Assembly (NCBI RefSeq): GCF_900637665.1
Contig: NZ_LR134386.1
Span: 3,712,501 to 3,776,500, forward strand
Length of the DNA: 64,000 bases
DNA from: Chryseobacterium nakagawai
GTDB lineage: Bacteria; Bacteroidota; Bacteroidia; Flavobacteriales; Weeksellaceae
Reading direction: 5' to 3'
Position 1 is the first letter of the stretch, and each line of letters begins with the position of its first letter. Shown piece after piece: positions 52,944 to 60,925 of the stretch. Under the pieces are notes generated by a model. It worked only from the letters and a program-made list of their open reading frames with translations, did no database searches and had not been told where the DNA came from. Made by a program: the position numbers and the translations under genes.

Positions 52944-54980
52944 TTAATGATCCTTCTCTTCCGACTTATGAGAGATCGTACTGCTCATCAAATCATCAGC
53001 TTTTTTATCCAATCCTGAGCGTAATGGAATGAAGAATTTCAATGGATGTTTTACAAAATACTTAAAAATCTCTTTATAGATTTCACTTACCTGTCCAAAG
53101 TTCATCTTTCTTGATCTAAAAGCCAGAAACATAGATAAACTAAAACTCACCAGGAAGTTAAAGAAACCTATTAAAAACACAGTAAAAAAGGATATCCAAA
53201 ACGTATAAGAGTCTACGGAGAAATCTTTTCCATACAGTCCAAGTGCAAAATTTCCTGCGGCAAAGGTAATGTGTCTGATATCCAGATCAAGCCCGAAAAA
53301 TAATCCCACAGGTGCGGTTGCTCCAAGGAACACTCCGAACCAGAAGTTAGAAACAATTCCCGGCCAGTTCTTAGCATAATATTTTGATAATCCTTTCGCG
53401 AATTTCTTACCGAAAAAACTTCTGATAGAAAGATTTTTGGCAATCCTTTCCGGAATTTGGTAGAATACAGAATTATTACCAATATTTCCTGAGATAATTC
53501 CTGAAATGAAAAGGTAGAAGCCTGCAATACTCGCATGCAGAATCGCTTTGGATTTGAAAGGGTCCAGGTCTTTTAATAATTTATCGGACCTGTCAACAGC
53601 AAGGTTTTGGGAAAAGAATACATCCAATCCATAAATAATGGCAAGCGCTATCGGAAATGCCAGTAAAACATTTCCTACGAAAGCAATAAACTGACTTCGG
53701 AATAATTTGGAGACAAGATGGGCAAATTCTGTATTATTTCTTTGGCTGTTCCCTTCTTCAGACAACACTTTAGTCATTGTTGCAGCGGTCATTGCCGGCT
53801 GTTTTGTGGCCAGTGTGAATCCCATCAGATAGATCATCACAAATCCCATGGCATAATTCATCGAGTACAAAAACGCATGTGAAAAGTCACTTCCGGGGAT
53901 ATATCCATATAACATTTTCAGAACACAGAGTGCTCCTACAATGATCCCACCACCACTCGCCTTGTAGAACATCGTCATATATTCTTTTCTTGTAGAAGTA
54001 ATATAATGGGTTCCTGCTTCTGCAGTATGATTGGTGATAAGATGGGAAATTAGCCTTGTACTGTCATTGATAAGATCTGCGATATTATTTTTATGAGATT
54101 TATAATTTAGAATATTAAAAATCAGCTGTTTTGATTTTACAAGAACATCTTCTTCATTGTCAATAATCAACAGCTGTATAATCTCATAAATCCTGTCAGT
54201 TTGCTGACGAATCTTCAGCAATGATTGATTAATCTTTCCTGAAATCCCATATTTGGCTGAATTTTTAAACGCAATATTCACAAACTCCAGACATTGCTCC
54301 GAGTAAATCTTAATCTGCTTATATCGGCTGTCTTTGGAATGTAATTGCAGTTCGGGATCCTTAACAAGATCATCTGCCAGAGCTTCCAGTTCATTTTGTA
54401 GTGCTAAAAATGGATTGGAAAGATTCCTATACTGAGGAGCCATTCTTACCACTTCTACTTCCATAGCCATTCCCGTAACCCTCCATGAAAGGATGTTCAT
54501 GGAGAAGATAAGCTCTTTTTTTACATTAGGTTTAATGATAAAGTCTGAAGCTCCAATAAGTCTCAAAAATTCATTAACCTCGTTCTCCGGAAGGTTGTGA
54601 AGGTATTTCAGATCGGTTTTAGGTCTGAGGCTTACATTATCAATCATATACCACACTGTCTTTTCATTTTCTACAGGGGGTAATACCTTATTCAGGATCC
54701 TTTTTTTAAGCTCCGGGAAGAAGGCATTTTCAGAAAGAATATTGGCTTCCGTCAAGGACAGATTGAAGGGTCTTTCTTTAAAAATATTATGAATATAATG
54801 TTTAAAGTTTTCCGCAAAATTCGGATTGTTTCTGAGAAAGTTAAGCACATCTGTAAAGTCTGCCCTTTTTACACTCTCTAACAACTCTGCAAAGGGTTCC
54901 AAAGAAAGGGTTTCGTTCTTAAAAGAAAAGTATTTTTTAAGAACTGACTCAAAATTTGTGCTGGAATTAAAGAATTTCAT
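52944..54980 (-). CDS. Gcr-type 'site-specific recombinase' family membrane protein
   Basis: This 678-residue protein matches the family named site-specific recombinase Gcr (pfam SpecificRecomb): an N-terminal helical cytosolic part of about 330 residues (ILSWRVTGMAMEVEVVRMAPQYR) and then about six to eight membrane helices (GGGIIVGALCVLKMLYGYIPGSD, NYAMGFVMIYLMGFTLATKQPAMTAATM, FWFGVFLGATAPVGLFFGLDLDIRHITFAAGNFALGLYG). The recombinase name comes from an old Neisseria report; the membrane topology argues for another function. It starts 13 bases after mtgA, suggesting an envelope role. Confidence 0.85.
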   Translation of the reverse strand: MKFFNSSTNFESVLKKYFSFKNETLSLEPFAELLESVKRADFTDVLNFLRNNPNFAENFKHYIHNIFKERPFNLSLTEANILSENAFFPELKKRILNKVLPPVENEKTVWYMIDNVSLRPKTDLKYLHNLPENEVNEFLRLIGASDFIIKPNVKKELIFSMNILSWRVTGMAMEVEVVRMAPQYRNLSNPFLALQNELEALADDLVKDPELQLHSKDSRYKQIKIYSEQCLEFVNIAFKNSAKYGISGKINQSLLKIRQQTDRIYEIIQLLIIDNEEDVLVKSKQLIFNILNYKSHKNNIADLINDSTRLISHLITNHTAEAGTHYITSTRKEYMTMFYKASGGGIIVGALCVLKMLYGYIPGSDFSHAFLYSMNYAMGFVMIYLMGFTLATKQPAMTAATMTKVLSEEGNSQRNNTEFAHLVSKLFRSQFIAFVGNVLLAFPIALAIIYGLDVFFSQNLAVDRSDKLLKDLDPFKSKAILHASIAGFYLFISGIISGNIGNNSVFYQIPERIAKNLSIRSFFGKKFAKGLSKYYAKNWPGIVSNFWFGVFLGATAPVGLFFGLDLDIRHITFAAGNFALGLYGKDFSVDSYTFWISFFTVFLIGFFNFLVSFSLSMFLAFRSRKMNFGQVSEIYKEIFKYFVKHPLKFFIPLRSGLDKKADDLMSSTISHKSEEKDH

Positions 54981-54993
54981 TAGTACAAAGATA

Positions 54994-55638
54994 CTATTTC
55001 AAACTTACATTCCTCATCTGTCTCATGATCCAATTGTGTTTCTTTCTCAAATAAGGAGATGGATTCTTTGGATCATATTTCTTCGGATTCGGTAATACAG
55101 CAGCAATCCAGGCTGCATCTGAGGTACTAAGATCTTTGGATGATTTACCGAAATAATATTGTGCTGCTGCTTCTACACCAAATACGCCCTGACCCATTTC
55201 AATGGAATTCAGGTATCTTTCAAGGATAATATCTTTACTCCATACTTTCTCAATAATGAAAGTATAAACGGCTTCCAATCCTTTTCTTACCCAGCTTCTG
55301 CCCTGCCAAAGAAAGACATTCTTTGCCGTCTGCTGAGAAATAGTACTTCCTCCTCTAATTTTTTTACCTTTTTCATTATATTTCATTGCCTTTTCAATGG
55401 CAGTATAATCAAAACCGTTATGGTCAAAGAATTTCTGGTCTTCTGAAGCAATCACCGCTTTTTTTACATTACTTCCCATTTCATCATAGGAAATATAGTC
55501 TCTGTGTAATTTTCCGTACTCAAAAAGGCCTCCTATCTGGGTAAAGGTAATGGGTGGATTAAAAAATCTTCCCCAGATGATGAAAACTACGTTCAATACA
55601 AGAACGATGAAAATAAATTGTTTAATTCTTTTCCACAT
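54994..55638 (-). CDS. mtgA: monofunctional peptidoglycan glycosyltransferase
   Basis: The start at 55638 (MWKRIKQFIFIVLVLNVVFIIW) gives one N-terminal membrane helix; 11 upstream codons are unneeded. The 214-residue product carries the GT51 motifs: catalytic Glu in ASEDQKFFDHNGFD, GGSTISQQTAKNVFLW, RKGLEAVYTFIIEKVWSKDIILERYLNSIEMGQGVFG, AAQYYFGK and AAWIAAVLPNP. It polymerises lipid II into glycan strands on the periplasmic face. It lies 43 bases after the binding-lipoprotein gene and 13 before the Gcr-type gene. Confidence 0.95.
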   Translation of the reverse strand: MWKRIKQFIFIVLVLNVVFIIWGRFFNPPITFTQIGGLFEYGKLHRDYISYDEMGSNVKKAVIASEDQKFFDHNGFDYTAIEKAMKYNEKGKKIRGGSTISQQTAKNVFLWQGRSWVRKGLEAVYTFIIEKVWSKDIILERYLNSIEMGQGVFGVEAAAQYYFGKSSKDLSTSDAAWIAAVLPNPKKYDPKNPSPYLRKKHNWIMRQMRNVSLK

Positions 55639-55681
55639 AACTTTATAAAAAGGAAAGGCAAAAATAAGCAAATAGTCCGAG

Positions 55682-56728
55682 TTACTGCAATTCTTTCATA
55701 TAAGTAAGCTGATAATCCGGTAAAAGTTCAGGATGGAAGATTTTAATATAATCTTTAAGGATTACATCTGCTCTTACAACACCACTTTCAAAGAAATCGT
55801 TGGCTTTCTCTCTCTCTTTTCCTGCCATTGTATACAGCTTTCCTTTATTGAACACCTCCAGTTTTCCATAAAAAGGATTCATTTTCAACATTTCCTTTTT
55901 TGAAGTGTGATTTCCTGCATTTACCCAGTATTGAACACCATTTGTTTTAGCATACACTTCTTCAAAACTCATCGTCAACGCTTTTTCATCCTTATTATCT
56001 TTCATAATATAAGTAGCATTAGCATCAGCAATATAGTGGGCTACCGAAGTATTTCCACCTGGGAGATACCATACATCACCATACATTTCATTGGCTAAAA
56101 CAACGGGTTTTTCTTTTGCTTTTAACGCCAATTGTTTCAGGTCATTATAGTTTTTTTCTACTTCCTGATATTTAGCTTCAGCTTCTTTTTCTTTTCCGAA
56201 AAGTTCTCCGAAAATTTTAATATAAGCTGTTTTTTGCAATGGCTGCTGCTCCATATACTCATCAAGGAATATAACCTGGATTCCATTGTTCTTCAATAGC
56301 TGGTAAGCATTATCAAAACTTGCAATATAATTAGTGAAAATAGCATCTGGTTTCATGGAAATAATTTTCTCCAGATCATACTTCTGGTCACTTCCTACGT
56401 TCTGAATTTTTCCTTCTTTAATCAGATTCTGGATCTTTGCTGAATAAATGTACTCCGGACTTGATACACCAATGATTAAATTTTCAGCTCCAATCTCTGA
56501 AATATACCCCGCCATACTGGCATTAAGAAGGATGATTTTCTTGAAAGGAGTCTGATTTTGCTTAAAATTATAGGTAAAATTCCCCGATTTAAGCTCCAGA
56601 CTTCCGTTCTGTTCCTTGTATTGGGTACGATTTGAGAGAGTCGTCCAATCTGAGGACGAAATTTTTGATTCTCTTTTACAGGCAATTAGCGAAAATGCCG
56701 TAAATAAAAGTAAAATTTTCTGTTTCAT
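55682..56728 (-). CDS. ABC transporter substrate-binding lipoprotein (metal-chelate type)
   Basis: This 348-residue lipoprotein (LFTAFSLIACKRES lipobox) is of the BtuF/FhuD/heme-binding cluster: KIILLNASMAGYISEIGAENLIIGVS, KPDAIFTNYIASFDNAYQLLKNNGIQVIFLDEY, a long linking helix rich in Lys/Glu and a second lobe with YLPGGNTSVAHYIADANATYI. It would deliver cobalamin, heme or a siderophore to an ABC importer, but no permease or ATPase genes are adjacent. Divergent from the tRNA-Arg gene. Confidence 0.85.
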   Translation of the reverse strand: MKQKILLLFTAFSLIACKRESKISSSDWTTLSNRTQYKEQNGSLELKSGNFTYNFKQNQTPFKKIILLNASMAGYISEIGAENLIIGVSSPEYIYSAKIQNLIKEGKIQNVGSDQKYDLEKIISMKPDAIFTNYIASFDNAYQLLKNNGIQVIFLDEYMEQQPLQKTAYIKIFGELFGKEKEAEAKYQEVEKNYNDLKQLALKAKEKPVVLANEMYGDVWYLPGGNTSVAHYIADANATYIMKDNKDEKALTMSFEEVYAKTNGVQYWVNAGNHTSKKEMLKMNPFYGKLEVFNKGKLYTMAGKEREKANDFFESGVVRADVILKDYIKIFHPELLPDYQLTYMKELQ

Positions 56729-56729
56729 C

Positions 56730-56760
56730 TTTCAAAGAAAGGAAAAAAGTGGTATATTTG
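56730..56760 (+). promoter_or_regulatory. promoter of tRNA-Arg
   Basis: TTTC (56730-56733), a 19-base spacer and TATATTTG (56753-56760) fit the Bacteroidota promoter with one mismatch in the upstream box. It lies 28 bases before the tRNA and overlaps the start of the divergent lipoprotein gene's leader. Confidence 0.65.
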
Positions 56761-56788
56761 CAACCGTTAAACAACAAGATAACAAAAC

Positions 56789-56862
56789 GGCCTCGTGGCG
56801 CAACTGAATAGCGCATCTGATTACGGCTCAGAAGGTTACAGGTTTGAATCCTGTCGAGGTCA
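56789..56862 (+). tRNA. tRNA-Arg (anticodon ACG)
   Basis: A 74-base cloverleaf: acceptor GGCCTCG pairs with CGAGGTC (one G-U), D arm GCGC/GCGC around AACTGAATA, anticodon stem TCTGA/TCAGA with loop TTACGGC (ACG at 34-36), T arm ACAGG/CCTGT with loop TTTGAAT, discriminator A. CCA is not encoded. The ACG anticodon is normally modified to ICG and reads CGU/CGC/CGA codons. It stands at the left end of the serine-recombinase island. Confidence 0.95.
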
Positions 56863-56868
56863 CTTAAG

Positions 56869-56902
56869 GAGACAACTATTTGATAGTTGTCTCTCTTTTT
56901 TT
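56869..56902 (+). terminator. terminator of tRNA-Arg
   Basis: Perfect 10-bp stem GAGACAACTA/TAGTTGTCTC (56869-56878 and 56884-56893), then TCTTTTTTT. A degenerate copy of this hairpin stands at 63324-63356 across the island. The 150 bases that follow (to 57053) hold no gene; GAAATCCC occurs twice there. Confidence 0.85.
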
Positions 56903-57052
56903 ATGCATAAAAATCTCTATATCAAACTTTTACAGCCTGATATTTTATGGTTTGAATTTTTTGATGTGAAATCCCTAGCCCATCTGAAACAGACAGTCTA
57001 AAAGTGCTCTATCAGAGATTTCATCGGTATTGAAGCGTAGTTTGAAATCCCA

Positions 57053-57217
57053 TTAAGGTTCTAGTATTTTTTTCTCTTTTGGCTTATCATAATTTTTTGA
57101 TACTAAATATAGTAATTCCAATATAATTTTAGCTTCCTTCTCATTTACCTGAATTCCATTCTTAGCAAGAAGAATAATTGCTTGCTCAACTGAAACATTT
57201 TTATCAATGAAATTCAT
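57053..57217 (-). CDS. 54-residue protein overlapping the recombinase gene
   Basis: The ATG at 57217 lies inside the last codons of the recombinase gene (14-base overlap, other frame), and the frame runs 54 codons to TAA at 57053. The product (MNFIDKNVSVEQAIILLAKNG ... in part, ending KPKEKKILEP) is predicted to be two helices and reads like real protein. Small proteins with an EQAIxILAKNGIQV-type start accompany such recombinases in Bacteroidota from memory, and are sometimes misnamed PTS subunits. A helper or directionality role is possible but unproven. Confidence 0.6.
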   Translation of the reverse strand: MNFIDKNVSVEQAIILLAKNGIQVNEKEAKIILELLYLVSKNYDKPKEKKILEP

Positions 57218-58694
57218 TTTTCTTATTAGTTTTTCGGTTACTTTTCTTTAATAATATTTTTGAGAATGCTTGATTCAAGCCCAAAGAGAGATCTCCTGTT
57301 TTATAATCAATATCAACTGGTGGAATAAGACTTACAATACATCTTTTGTCTGAGGTATCAAACTCGGAAAATTTTTGGAAAATTTCAACTAGTGCTTTAT
57401 TTTCTATTTGATTCTTTCTATCAATAGCTTTTAATTTAAGAGCAATATCACGTCTTTCTTTGCCAAAATTTTTAGTATTAACCAGGCATTCTTTTTTTAA
57501 CTCATTATAATCATCAATCTTCAATATTCCTGCTATAAATAATTTTCTACCTCTAGAAAGAGTTAGTTCTTCCTCCTTTATTCTTCTTTCTAATAGTTTT
57601 TGACCGTATAAATAACTTGCTTTCTGTGTCTTTATATTCTGACCTTCCAAAATATCCTTAAATAGTTCAATTGTGTTATTTGATAGTATCAATTGCTGAA
57701 GCTTATTTTGATAGCAATTATTCAGCAAAACTGCGTTTATCCTTGTTCTACAGCGATCATGACAATGATAATATGGGTATTTTTTTGAGCTTCCTTGTGC
57801 AATACTCCCACTGAGTTTTCGATCACAAACAGGACAAGTCAAAAAACCTCTAAGAAAAAACAGCTCTTTTAAATCATCTTTTTTAGAAGTAGTTTTTCTT
57901 TTTGTATTAATAACAGACTGAACTTGATAAAATAACGATTCAGATATTAAAGGTTCGTGCAAACCTTTTATCATTTGTTCTTCATTAGATTTAAGTTTGA
58001 TTGATATAAGCCCACAGTAAATTGGATTCCGTAAAATTCTAAAGAAGTGTGACCGTGAACATATCAATCCTTTTTCATTAGCCATTTTCATTATTTCGGA
58101 AATCTTATGATCGTTCTGGGCAGCTTGATGAAAAGACCACTTTATAATATCAGCTTCAGGCTCTTTAGGAGCAATAGTTTTTTTACCATCCATTAATGTC
58201 AAATTAATAAATCCAATAGGTGCTTTATTAGGATATCTACCCATCAACTTCGCTCGACGAATACCATTTGCTGTATTTTGAGCCCTCCGAGTATTTTCCG
58301 CTTCTGGAACCGCTAAATATACAGCCAGCATAACGGTACTTTCCGGCACAGAAAAATCTATTGGTTGATCAATAGCCATTGCTGTTGTTTTATATTTCCG
58401 AAGCTTTCCAATCATTTCGTAAGCATATTCAACATTACGACTGAATCTGTCCCATTTTATAAATAGTATGTTTTTATCTTCTCCTGATGATTTCTTTTTA
58501 ATTTCTGAAAACAATTCTTTCCACTCAGGTCGGTTGAAATTTTTGGCAGAATAGTCTTCACGATAGATTCCTTTAACTTCGATATTGTTATATTTACAAT
58601 ATTTCAATAATCTATCTTCTTGCTCAGGCAGGGAGTAACCTTTTCTTTTTTGTTCATCTGTACTTACGCGGACGTATAAATAGGCTGACTTCAT
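57204..58694 (-). CDS. large serine recombinase/integrase
   Basis: This 496-residue protein has the resolvase catalytic domain (about 1-150): YVRVSTDEQ with nucleophile Ser11, FIKWDRFSRN and AVPEAENTRRAQNTANGIRRAK. The recombinase domain follows (GRYPNKAPIGF, HFFRILRNPIYCGLI), then a zinc ribbon (LTCPVCDRKLSGS ... YYHCHDRC) and a coiled-coil end (QKLLERRIKEEELTL). This is the layout of large serine integrases, which recombine attP and attB directionally. It lies beside tRNA-Arg and would have inserted the island. A second, decayed copy of residues about 62-147 lies at 62953-63264. Confidence 0.92.
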   Translation of the reverse strand: MKSAYLYVRVSTDEQKRKGYSLPEQEDRLLKYCKYNNIEVKGIYREDYSAKNFNRPEWKELFSEIKKKSSGEDKNILFIKWDRFSRNVEYAYEMIGKLRKYKTTAMAIDQPIDFSVPESTVMLAVYLAVPEAENTRRAQNTANGIRRAKLMGRYPNKAPIGFINLTLMDGKKTIAPKEPEADIIKWSFHQAAQNDHKISEIMKMANEKGLICSRSHFFRILRNPIYCGLISIKLKSNEEQMIKGLHEPLISESLFYQVQSVINTKRKTTSKKDDLKELFFLRGFLTCPVCDRKLSGSIAQGSSKKYPYYHCHDRCRTRINAVLLNNCYQNKLQQLILSNNTIELFKDILEGQNIKTQKASYLYGQKLLERRIKEEELTLSRGRKLFIAGILKIDDYNELKKECLVNTKNFGKERRDIALKLKAIDRKNQIENKALVEIFQKFSEFDTSDKRCIVSLIPPVDIDYKTGDLSLGLNQAFSKILLKKSNRKTNKKNEFH

Positions 58695-58990
58695 ATAATT
58701 AATTTATTTATTTGACTTACAAATTAATAATTAAAAAACATAAAATAAGAAGTCATACACTACTAGTTTTATATTGATATTAATTGAAAATTCTAAATAT
58801 CTGCAAAGACAAGAAATTTATATTCAATAAAAAATCTGATTCTTTCAGAAGAAGAAACATTAAAAAGTAATTCAATGGCTAATCCAGCTGATAATATTAG
58901 GAAACACTTTTAGACTTTGGATAAGCAAATTCGTATATTTGATAGGTGTCAAACTATTACGAAACATCTATCAAAAGATAGGCTATTTTT
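58695..58990. promoter_or_regulatory. divergent regulatory region of island
   Basis: This 296-base AT-rich space separates the divergent recombinase and two-gene operon. TATATTTG at 58934-58941 fits a -7 box for the operon, 50 bases before its ATG, but the nearest TTTG (58916-58919) is only 14 bases upstream, shorter than usual. For the recombinase I see only a partial TTAATTTG. No ORF or strong hairpin. Confidence 0.4.
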
Positions 58991-60925
58991 ATGAAAGAAA
59001 TTATAAACACATTTGTTGATTTTGCATTGGAACAGAAAAAGCTGCAATTTTCCCCTAATGATCTTGATGCTGTATTAATAAAAGAGAATATAGTTAAGCA
59101 GGAAAATAATTTGCTCTCCATATCAAATTATGAGATACTTATTCCTTATCTTTTTGGAAGATATCAAGATAAATATGGTTTTCAGATGAGTGACTCTTTT
59201 GAAAAAAACATAGAATTTATCATCAATATCTTACAGCACTTTGATCACACTGAAAATTTCCATAATTTTCTGATCTTTGAAAAAGAAGTTTGGAAATTCA
59301 TAATAAGAAAGGCTAATTCAAATCATAATGAATCCTTCAATACATTCCTAGAAGCTATTGATTCCGAAAACATTCCTGAATATATAAATAACTTCTCTGA
59401 GGCTTATTCAAGTTTACTTCCGGAGCTAAATTTGACGGTCGACCAGATTTTAGCAAACACCATTTGTCTAGTGGAAATTACTAAAAGTGACACTGAGTAC
59501 AATTTTAATCTAGGTCTAATTTTAAGCGGAATTCGAGAGAAAAGTTATTCAGATTATGATTTTGGCATAGAGCTTCTAAAAAAATCAGTCGATTTAGAAG
59601 ACATTAATGACAATATTTTATCTGCGATTGTTACAGGTCTCTACGAAAGTAAAAATATAGTTTTTTATAACGACATTCTAAACGAGTTAATAGAAAAGGA
59701 TCTAAAATTAAATGTCATCTTTTTTGGGCTATCAAAAATTTCAAACATACAAAATAGGGATTGTGATATATTCATTCAAATTGTAGAAAAGTATATTGGA
59801 AGCTATTTATACAAAACCTCTGTGTTAGCACTTGTCTTTACAATATTGAGATCGAATGAAGAAAAATATCATGCATATTGTTTTCAAAAATTTCTTAATG
59901 AAATTGATAATGAAAATACAGCGCAGTACATTTTAGGAAATTTGATGCTGGTCAAAGAATACTATCCACAAAAAATTGAAGTTGTAATCAAATTTATAAG
60001 ACAACCGTATTTTAGTATTGAAAAACATATTCGTTTACTGAATGGTTTCTTGTGGCATGTAAGAAAAATATGCTTTTTTAAAAATGTAGTTCTTAATATA
60101 ACTGATAAAAAGCCATTTAAAAGTTTTATAAAAAGTTTCCAATCATACCTATTTACCTTAGATAAATCTGATCTGGATAGCTTTTTAATTGATCTTTTAA
60201 CCAACAATACAGCAAGTAAACGTTTTTTAGGCGTTGAAATCTTTCATTTCCTTTCTGATAGAGTTCCATACATATTTACTTTAAATATTTTGGAACTATC
60301 TCCGCTTTCACAATACAAGCTTTGGATGTCTCTAACCGATGATTTTAATGATCCATCCCAAAGAATTGTTCCCTTACTTCCATTGTTAGATTCCAGCAGT
60401 GAGCTAATCAGGGAAAGTTTTATATGTAAATTAGAAGAAATATCAGAAGACTATGGAGGGCACGTACCACAGGCTTTAGAAAATAATTTAGATCTACAAA
60501 ATCCATTTTATAAAAATACACTTGAAAGGATTAAAGTTTATATTTCAGAATATCATAAAAAGAATACTGAATTAAAAAACTCTATTAAAGAATTCAATCC
60601 TTATAATACGAATTACAAGTTGATCAGGAGTTTTAATGACTCTTTTCACAAAAGCATGGGGAAATCAATTAACAAAGATCTTGAAAATGATAGTCTTCTC
60701 TCAATCTTAGGAGGAAATACTATACAACTTGCAAAAGGTGGAGGCTTCAGAATGGGAGCAGACCAGCCTATCTCCGAACTCAGTACTTTTGGTTCCAGTT
60801 TTACAATGCCAAGAAGTTATTTCATTAATTATAATAAATATGAAATAGAAAAAGGGTTATATCGAAAAAAAGATTGGTCAGATGAGGATTTTGCACAGAT
60901 AATAAAAACACTTGAAAATGAATAG
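58991..60925 (+). CDS. large helical protein of unknown function, first gene of nuclease operon
   Basis: I do not recognise this 644-residue protein. It is cytosolic (no signal or TM segment), very rich in Leu, Ile, Lys, Asn and Glu, and reads as a long series of amphipathic helix pairs like HEAT/ARM-type solenoids (for example LDSFLIDLLTNNTASKRFLG, IVPLLPLLDSSSELIRESFI). The last 90 residues differ: a glycine-rich stretch (SLLSILGGNTIQLAKGGGFRMG) and TFGSSFTMPRSYFINYNKYE. Its 3' end overlaps the nuclease gene by eight bases, so the products are probably made together and interact. It may be the sensor or scaffold of a defence pair. Inference from context only. Confidence 0.6.
   Translation: MKEIINTFVDFALEQKKLQFSPNDLDAVLIKENIVKQENNLLSISNYEILIPYLFGRYQDKYGFQMSDSFEKNIEFIINILQHFDHTENFHNFLIFEKEVWKFIIRKANSNHNESFNTFLEAIDSENIPEYINNFSEAYSSLLPELNLTVDQILANTICLVEITKSDTEYNFNLGLILSGIREKSYSDYDFGIELLKKSVDLEDINDNILSAIVTGLYESKNIVFYNDILNELIEKDLKLNVIFFGLSKISNIQNRDCDIFIQIVEKYIGSYLYKTSVLALVFTILRSNEEKYHAYCFQKFLNEIDNENTAQYILGNLMLVKEYYPQKIEVVIKFIRQPYFSIEKHIRLLNGFLWHVRKICFFKNVVLNITDKKPFKSFIKSFQSYLFTLDKSDLDSFLIDLLTNNTASKRFLGVEIFHFLSDRVPYIFTLNILELSPLSQYKLWMSLTDDFNDPSQRIVPLLPLLDSSSELIRESFICKLEEISEDYGGHVPQALENNLDLQNPFYKNTLERIKVYISEYHKKNTELKNSIKEFNPYNTNYKLIRSFNDSFHKSMGKSINKDLENDSLLSILGGNTIQLAKGGGFRMGADQPISELSTFGSSFTMPRSYFINYNKYEIEKGLYRKKDWSDEDFAQIIKTLENE

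Noticed and set aside
53213..53536. 107-codon minus-strand frame within the Gcr-type gene
   Set aside because: Out-of-frame shadow of the membrane-protein gene, without start context or homology.
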